From Candidatus Aenigmatarchaeota archaeon (lineage in GTDB: Archaea > Aenigmatarchaeota > Aenigmatarchaeia > QMZP01): a stretch of 10,035 bases of DNA. Position numbers and translations under genes: made by a program. This document shows, in pieces, positions 5,420-10,035 of this stretch (the stretch's first letter is position 1; every line of letters starts with the position of its first letter). The DNA lies in assembly GCA_030672885.1 (NCBI GenBank), contig DAOVFN010000016.1, forward strand, positions 1 to 10,035, read 5' to 3'. Below the pieces are notes generated by a model that was not told the DNA's origin, did no database searches, and saw nothing but the letters and a program-made list of their open reading frames with translations.

Positions 5420-6760
5420 ATGCCCATGAAGAAGAGCAGGTTTCTCGCCGATGAGACCGCTCCCGGAAAGGTCATCAGCACGCTTTCTAAATACGTTCTT
5501 GTCGATGGATTCCACATAGTCATTGACCTCGAAAGGTCAGCGGGATCTTATATGGTTGATGCAAGAACAGGGAAGAAATACCTCGACATGTACACTTATT
5601 TCTCCACCCTTCCCGTCGGGCATAACCACCCCAAGCTCAGGGACAAGGCTTTCCTGCGGGAGCTGAAGGCGGCTGCACTTGAGAACCCGACAAACTCTGA
5701 CGTCTACACTGAGGAATATGCAAGCTTTGTCAGCACGTTCAATAGATACGCAAAGCCGGCGCACATGAAGCACCTCTTCTTTATATCGGGTGGCGCTCTG
5801 GCAGTCGAAAACGTCCTGAAAGCAGCCATGGACTGGAAGGTGAGGAAGAATTTTTCGAATGGTGCGAAGCGCGAACTGGGGAAAAAAGTGATACATTTCA
5901 GGGATGCATTCCACGGCAGGTCAGGATACACGCTTTCCCTCACCAACACCGCGGATACAAAGATAAAATATTTCCCGAAGTTCAGCTGGCCGAGGGTTCT
6001 GAACCCCAAGCTGAGGTTCCCTGTAACAGGCCAGGTTCTGAAGGAAGTCAAAGATGCCGAAAGGAAATCACTCGATCAGATAAGGTCTGCCATAAAGAGA
6101 TATCCGAAGGGTATTGCATGCGTCATGTTCGAGCCCATACAGGGCGAGGGAGGAGACAACCATTTTCGAAAAGAATACATGCAGGCAGTCGAGGAGATAT
6201 GCAGGAAGAACGATATTCTGTTCTGCCTGGACGAGGTGCAGACTGGATTCGGATCCACAGGAAAGATGTGGGGATTCGAGCACCACGGAGTAAAGCCCGA
6301 CATGATAGCTTTTGGAAAGAAAGCCCAGGTGTGCGGCATGATGGCAGGGAAGAGTATTGACGAGGTCGAGGACAACGTGTTCCACGTATCGAGCAGGATA
6401 AACTCGACGTGGGGAGGAAACCTCGTGGACATGGTGAGGGGAAGACGCTATCTGGAAATAATGGTGGAGGACAATCTCGTTCAGAACGCTGCGGATATGG
6501 GCAAATATTTCATTAAGCGTCTCTGGGAGCTTGCCGAAAAACATGAGAAGATATCGAACGTCCGCGGCAAGGGATGTTTCATCGCATTTGAGATGCCCAG
6601 CAAGAAGCAGAGGGATTCCCTCCGCATGAATTGCTGGAAGAACGGCTTCGCCATACTGGCTTCCTGGCCGAAGTCCATACGCTTCCGGCCACCCCTGACG
6701 GTCAACGAGAATGAGATAGATGAGGCAATGGATAAGCTGGAGAAGTCATTGAAGTTCTAA
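5420..6760 (+). CDS. lat: L-lysine 6-aminotransferase (class III aminotransferase)
   Basis: A 446-residue pyridoxal-phosphate enzyme that moves the epsilon-amino group of lysine to 2-oxoglutarate, giving 2-aminoadipate semialdehyde and glutamate. Class III hallmarks are present: an FISGGALAVENVLKAA cofactor-phosphate segment, FEPIQGEGGDNHF, the DEVQTGFGSTG motif with the cofactor-binding Asp, and the Schiff-base lysine K300 in AFGKKAQVCGMMAG. The stretches GEGGDNHFR, KKAQVCG, RINSTWGGNLVDM and RFRPPLTV are shared with Mycobacterium tuberculosis LAT (Rv3290c), where the catalytic lysine is also residue 300. They separate it from ornithine and GABA aminotransferases. It stands alone, divergent from the SpoIIM-like gene, with no aminoadipate-semialdehyde dehydrogenase nearby, so its pathway (lysine breakdown, or supply of piperideine-6-carboxylate) is inferred. 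The start at 5420 is set by the leaderless promoter spacing. Confidence 0.9.
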   Translation: MPMKKSRFLADETAPGKVISTLSKYVLVDGFHIVIDLERSAGSYMVDARTGKKYLDMYTYFSTLPVGHNHPKLRDKAFLRELKAAALENPTNSDVYTEEYASFVSTFNRYAKPAHMKHLFFISGGALAVENVLKAAMDWKVRKNFSNGAKRELGKKVIHFRDAFHGRSGYTLSLTNTADTKIKYFPKFSWPRVLNPKLRFPVTGQVLKEVKDAERKSLDQIRSAIKRYPKGIACVMFEPIQGEGGDNHFRKEYMQAVEEICRKNDILFCLDEVQTGFGSTGKMWGFEHHGVKPDMIAFGKKAQVCGMMAGKSIDEVEDNVFHVSSRINSTWGGNLVDMVRGRRYLEIMVEDNLVQNAADMGKYFIKRLWELAEKHEKISNVRGKGCFIAFEMPSKKQRDSLRMNCWKNGFAILASWPKSIRFRPPLTVNENEIDEAMDKLEKSLKF

Positions 6761-6897
6761 TGCCCTCGGCCTGCATGAATCATTTGAACTTTGAATTTAT
6801 GCATACAACATTCCTGATTTGAAAACCGATATCAAATATGCACGTCTGTTAATGCCATTTGCTTATCCTGTACATGTAAAATCAAGTCTCAACCATC

Positions 6898-6911
6898 GGC
6901 ACAAACGTGCC
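6898..6911 (+). promoter_or_regulatory. Short inverted repeat ahead of the smc promoter
   Basis: GGCAC-AAAC-GTGCC is a perfect 5-bp dyad ending 14 bases before the smc TATA box. It could be an operator or a chance dyad. The remainder of 6761-6897 shows nothing recognisable. Confidence 0.25.
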
Positions 6912-6925
6912 CTGAAACAAAGTGG

Positions 6926-6933
6926 TTATTTAA
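6926..6933 (+). promoter_or_regulatory. TATA-like box of smc
   Basis: TTATTTAA begins 36 bases before ATG 6962, predicting a start within a few bases of the ATG. No ribosome binding site is visible, so the message is leaderless or nearly so. The same TTATTTAAGC string occurs ahead of the gene at 9881. Confidence 0.55.
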
Positions 6934-6961
6934 GCCTGTTCCATCATAAAATATTAAGCAT

Positions 6962-9478
6962 ATGGCAAAACTGGAAAGGATTGTTCTTCAGGGATTCAAG
7001 TCATTCAAGAGAAAGACCTCAATACCGTTTCCCACAGGATTCTCTGTCATTACCGGGCCAAATGGCTCTGGAAAATCAAATATTGGAGATGCTGTGGCGT
7101 TTGTTCTAGGGAAATCTTCCAGCAAGGCCCTCAGGGCCAAGAAGTCCCAGGACCTGATTTTCCACGGAAGCCAGAGGAAATCCGGGTCAGACCACGCCAA
7201 GGTCTCTATGTATTTTGACAACTCGTCCAAAACACTCCCCCTCGATGAGCCCACTGTCTCCATAAGCAGGAGGATAAACAAAAAGGGAGTCTCCACATAC
7301 AGAATGAACAGCAGGGTGGTCACGCGCCAGCAGATTGTGGACATGTTCGCGCTGGCCGGCGTCTCTGCTGACGGCCACAACATAATCCAGCAGGGCGACG
7401 TGAACAAGATAGTCGAGATGGACTCCGAACAGAGGAGGCAGATAATAGACGAGATATCCGGCATCTCAGAGTTCGACGAAAAGAAGACCAAGGCCGAAAA
7501 GGAGCTCGCCAGGATAGAGGAGCGTGTGAGGGAGGCCGAGATACTGATAAACGAGAAGGCCGGCATCATGGACAAGCTCAGGGCCGAGAGGGACGCCGCC
7601 ATGATATACAGGGACCTCGAATCCAGGCTCGCCGGGATAAGGTCCGCCCTCGTATGGAAGGAGTTCTCCGGCACCAAAAAGAGCATGGAGTCCATAGAAA
7701 AGGAGCTCAGTGAAAAGGAGGCCCGGCTCAGTGCACTGGAAAAGGAGATACATGAATATGACAATCGCCTCCGGGATGAGGAAAACAAGCTCGATGAGCT
7801 CACCAAAAAGGTGCTCAAGGCCTCTGACCAGATAGATGTCACGAGAAAGATAGAGAAACTGAGGGGCGAGATAGAGAGGAAGCGCGACAGGATAGACTCC
7901 GACAGGCGCGAGATGGAGAGGCTCGACAACATCATAGAAAAGATTACCAGCATAGGCTCCGGGAGCAATCCCGCAATGCAGGCCGTCAGGGACATGCCCG
8001 GCGTGGAGGGCCCCATGTCCGAGCTCATCATGGTGCCTCCTGAATACAGGCTGGCTGTGGAGGTCGCTGCCGGTTCCCACCTGAGGGACGTGGTTGTAGA
8101 CTCTATGAACAACGCTGTCCGGTGCGTCAAGCACCTCAAGTCCAACAAGATAGGCAGGGTAAGGTTCCTGCCCATGGACAGGATCAGGAGCCTTCCCATG
8201 AAACCCCTTCCCACGGGGGCAATAGGCTGGCTGTCAGAGCTCATACAGCACGATCCCATATATGACGGCATTATCAATTATGTGTTCTCCAGCACGGCAG
8301 CTGTCAAGGACATCGACAGGGCCAATGCCATAGCCAGGACCGCCAGGGTAAGGATGGTGAGCCTGGACGGTGACATCATGGAGTCCTCTGGTGCGATAAC
8401 AGGCGGGTACTACAGGAAGAGGTCCCAGGCAGGTCACGAGACAGGCAGATACCAGGACGAAAAGAAGCAGCTCGCCAGGGAGATAGAGAGCATTGAGGCC
8501 AGTCTCAAGGGCATGAACATGGACCTCGAGATACTCGCAGAAAAAGAGAAGAGGACCAAGACAACAAATCTCGAGAGGGAGAGGGTAAGGCTCGATGAGT
8601 CGCTCAGGAGAATCAGGGAGGAGCGCAAGGAAGCCTATGAGAAGCGGCTTGTTATCCAGCAGGAAGTGGGCAGGATGAACGTAAACAACGCCAAGCTCGA
8701 AGCAAGATTTGACAACCTCAAGCTCCAGTGGGAGCAGCGGTCTGACATGGACGGGAACGCAGAGAAGAAGAACAAGGGCTATCCCAAGGAAATCGAGGAA
8801 TATGTCAAGACAGGGACGGCACGGCTCAGTGACATGGAGCGGGAGGCCATAATACAGATACAGAACCTCGGGCCCATAAATCTCAAGTCAGTCGATGATT
8901 TCGAGACACTCAGGACAGAATTCGAGGACTTCAGGGAAAAGGTGGACAGGATAATCAGGGAAAAGGACGCCATAGTAAAAACCGTGAGCAAGATAGAAGA
9001 GAAGAGGCTCGAGACATTCGACAAATGCCTCGGGGAGATATCCAGGAACTTCAAGGTGGTCTTCAGGGAACTGACAAGCGGTGACGCGAAGCTGGTTCTG
9101 GACAACCCGAACGACCTGGGCTCAGGCCTCATGATAAAGGCCCAGCCACCTGGCAAGAATCTCCTCAATATAGACAGCATGTCGGGCGGCGAGAAGACCC
9201 TGACAGCGTTCACATTCCTCTTTGCCATCCAGAGGTGCAGGCCCAGCCCGTTCTATATCCTTGACGAGGCCGATGCCGCCCTGGACAGGATCAACACCAA
9301 AAAGGTAGCAGACCTCATAAGGAAGCAGTCCCAGATGGCGCAATTCATAGTGATATCGCACAATGACGCCCTGGTCAAGGACGCCGACCAGGTCTATGGT
9401 ATCTCCATGGAATACGGGGAATCCAAGATAATAGGCATAGAGCTTCCAACAGAAAGCAGTGAAACCAAGAACAACTGA
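6962..9478 (+). CDS. smc: Chromosome segregation ATPase SMC with short arms
   Basis: An 838-residue SMC protein, the DNA-entrapping ATPase of archaeal condensin-like complexes that organises the chromosome. The N-terminal head has Walker A GPNGSGKS (residues 32-39, K38), a Q-loop region and QQGDVNKIVEM followed by EISGISEFDEKK. The hinge domain spans about 338-485 (GVEGPMSELI near 347-356, then GDIMESSGAITGGYY at 470-484). The C-terminal head has LGPINL (636-641), the ABC signature MSGGEKTL (740-747) and Walker B YILDEADAALD (D768, E769), ending with the switch region ISHND. All ATPase parts are present. The arms are unusual: about 170 residues between head and hinge, and about 150 between hinge and LGPIN, against roughly 320-330 each in typical SMCs of 1,150-1,190 residues. 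Both arms are shortened equally, as a working rod requires. No kleisin ScpA or ScpB follows in the window; the next gene is convergent. Confidence 0.92.
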   Translation: MAKLERIVLQGFKSFKRKTSIPFPTGFSVITGPNGSGKSNIGDAVAFVLGKSSSKALRAKKSQDLIFHGSQRKSGSDHAKVSMYFDNSSKTLPLDEPTVSISRRINKKGVSTYRMNSRVVTRQQIVDMFALAGVSADGHNIIQQGDVNKIVEMDSEQRRQIIDEISGISEFDEKKTKAEKELARIEERVREAEILINEKAGIMDKLRAERDAAMIYRDLESRLAGIRSALVWKEFSGTKKSMESIEKELSEKEARLSALEKEIHEYDNRLRDEENKLDELTKKVLKASDQIDVTRKIEKLRGEIERKRDRIDSDRREMERLDNIIEKITSIGSGSNPAMQAVRDMPGVEGPMSELIMVPPEYRLAVEVAAGSHLRDVVVDSMNNAVRCVKHLKSNKIGRVRFLPMDRIRSLPMKPLPTGAIGWLSELIQHDPIYDGIINYVFSSTAAVKDIDRANAIARTARVRMVSLDGDIMESSGAITGGYYRKRSQAGHETGRYQDEKKQLAREIESIEASLKGMNMDLEILAEKEKRTKTTNLERERVRLDESLRRIREERKEAYEKRLVIQQEVGRMNVNNAKLEARFDNLKLQWEQRSDMDGNAEKKNKGYPKEIEEYVKTGTARLSDMEREAIIQIQNLGPINLKSVDDFETLRTEFEDFREKVDRIIREKDAIVKTVSKIEEKRLETFDKCLGEISRNFKVVFRELTSGDAKLVLDNPNDLGSGLMIKAQPPGKNLLNIDSMSGGEKTLTAFTFLFAIQRCRPSPFYILDEADAALDRINTKKVADLIRKQSQMAQFIVISHNDALVKDADQVYGISMEYGESKIIGIELPTESSETKNN

Positions 9479-9484
9479 TGCGCG

Positions 9485-9497
9485 CTTTCCCCGAAAG
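9485..9497. terminator. Small hairpin between convergent smc and the membrane protein gene
   Basis: CTTTC-CCC-GAAAG is a 5-bp stem with a 3-base loop in the 28-base gap between two facing stop codons. It is short and has no T run, so a terminator role is only a possibility. Confidence 0.25.
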
Positions 9498-9506
9498 GAC
9501 GGGCGG

Positions 9507-9881
9507 TCACTTCTTTCTATCCTTATTCAGTTCCTTGAGCTTGACCTCGATCTCAGTCAGCTCTGACTCATACTTCTCCATGAGCCTCTTATAGGCGCCC
9601 TCGTCTATCTTCTTTCTGAGGTACTTGTGCTTGAGCTCCTTCTGTATCTCAACTATCTCATACCTCCTGTTACTCATTGTGGTTGCCATGTGGGTGCTCA
9701 GTTTTTTCATGCCCGAGAACACGACAAGAAACGACAGCGAGAGCCCGACATACAGTATGATATAACCAGCGGCCGCCATCACGCCGATGATGGGAGTGAA
9801 CCAGAATGCCATGGCGAATATCAGCCCGGATGTTATGAAGCACATGGCCCAGATGACCTGGAGCTTCTCATCATATCTCAT
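9507..9881 (-). CDS. Small two-helix membrane protein with charged C-terminal tail
   Basis: A 124-residue protein I cannot assign to a named family. After a short polar N-terminus (MRYDEKLQ), two membrane helices run at about residues 9-30 and 33-56. A basic stretch (MKKLSTHM) follows, and then a strongly charged helical tail from about 70 to 124 with KYLRKKIDEGAYKRLMEKYE, which resembles the SHOCT-type module (a short helix, a turn with D/E-G, then Y-x-x-L/M) often attached to small membrane proteins. The tail probably forms a coiled coil in the cytoplasm. The start at 9881 is preferred over an upstream ATG at 9947 because a TTTATTTAAG box lies 30 bases ahead of 9881, which suits a leaderless message and would lie inside the longer frame. 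Its gene faces smc and diverges from the gene at 9976. Confidence 0.7.
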   Translation of the reverse strand: MRYDEKLQVIWAMCFITSGLIFAMAFWFTPIIGVMAAAGYIILYVGLSLSFLVVFSGMKKLSTHMATTMSNRRYEIVEIQKELKHKYLRKKIDEGAYKRLMEKYESELTEIEVKLKELNKDRKK

Positions 9882-9902
9882 ATTAAAACATTGGCGCGTG
9901 CG

Positions 9903-9912
9903 CTTAAATAAA
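9903..9912 (-). promoter_or_regulatory. TATA-like box of the two-helix membrane protein gene
   Basis: TTTATTTAAG on the minus strand begins about 31 bases before ATG 9881. No ribosome binding site precedes the ATG. Confidence 0.6.
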
Positions 9913-9945
9913 CTCCAACCAGCCAATTCCGCGCCAACCCCAGCC

Positions 9946-9953
9946 ATTTAAAT
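9946..9953 (+). promoter_or_regulatory. TATA-like box of the right-edge gene
   Basis: ATTTAAAT begins exactly 30 bases before ATG 9976, the same spacing as the lysine aminotransferase promoter. It predicts a leaderless message. Confidence 0.5.
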
Positions 9954-9975
9954 TAGTTTTTCACCATAATTCTTC

Positions 9976-10035
9976 ATGGATTCTGGACCGGTTTCTGGCA
10001 ATTCGGGCAGCATACTCAATGGCTGGCCCAAAGTC
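9976..10035 (+). CDS. Start of an unidentified gene (partial, runs off right edge)
   Basis: From ATG 9976 the frame is open for 20 codons to the edge (MDSGPVSGNSGSILNGWPKV). There is no ribosome binding site, but the TATA-like box 30 bases ahead makes a leaderless gene plausible. Too little is visible to identify it. The Gly/Ser-rich polar start is neither a signal peptide nor a kleisin N-terminus that I recognise. Confidence 0.45.
   Translation, partial: MDSGPVSGNSGSILNGWPKV

Noticed and set aside
6988..8277. A 429-codon open frame on the minus strand opposite smc
   Set aside because: It lies wholly antisense to a clearly conserved SMC frame, has no promoter or ribosome site, and gives a low-complexity Ser/Leu-rich product. 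It is the expected by-product of AGG/GAG/AAG-rich coding on the other strand.
9507..9947. A longer start at 9947 for the two-helix membrane protein
   Set aside because: The extension would run through the promoter box at 9903-9912 and into the region of the divergent gene's own promoter; ATG 9881 has the regular leaderless spacing.
1..10035. CRISPR array, insertion sequence or integrase gene
   Set aside because: I saw no regularly spaced repeats, no transposase or recombinase motifs, and no terminal inverted repeats; the only direct repeat found is the SRP RNA 3'-end pair.

Overview
The window looks archaeal. The support is a complete SRP (7S) RNA gene with a helix 1 closing its two ends, a geranylgeranyl reductase of the ether-lipid pathway, TATA-like boxes about 30 bases ahead of starts, several apparently leaderless genes, and GGTG-type ribosome binding sites. 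Heavy AGG/ATA codon use and frequent leaderless starts would suit Thermoplasmata or a relative, but the sequence does not settle the phylum; Micrarchaeota-like lineages are not excluded.

Layout. 1-1238 (-): 5' part of an adenine deaminase gene that runs off the left edge, preceded by a leader that can fold into a three-way junction (about 1277-1367). 1515-1805 (+): SRP RNA gene. 1867-2311 (+): a hicB-hicA toxin-antitoxin pair whose toxin frame is broken by a one-base shift. The pair is bracketed by a 38-bp direct repeat (37/38 identical), one copy of which is the 3' end of the SRP RNA gene. 3732-2373 (-): a two-gene unit, 2x[4Fe-4S] ferredoxin then geranylgeranyl reductase. 4403-4047 and 5282-4479 (-): a small four-helix membrane protein and a SpoIIM-like membrane protein. 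5420-6760 (+): lysine 6-aminotransferase. 6962-9478 (+): an SMC ATPase with a complete head and hinge but both coiled-coil arms about half the usual length. 9881-9507 (-): a two-helix membrane protein with a charged helical tail. From 9976 (+): the start of an unidentified gene.

How the genes work together. Most are housekeeping genes in short transcription units: purine salvage, protein targeting, membrane lipid saturation with its likely electron donor, lysine catabolism and chromosome organisation. The ferredoxin and reductase form the one clear functional pair. The accessory piece is the hicBA cassette, which sits between what look like attachment sites made from the SRP RNA 3' end. No integrase is present, so it is either the remnant of an integrated element or a tiny non-autonomous one.

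The most notable points are the SRP RNA 3'-end duplication around a toxin-antitoxin pair, the compact SMC, and the structured leader of the adenine deaminase gene.
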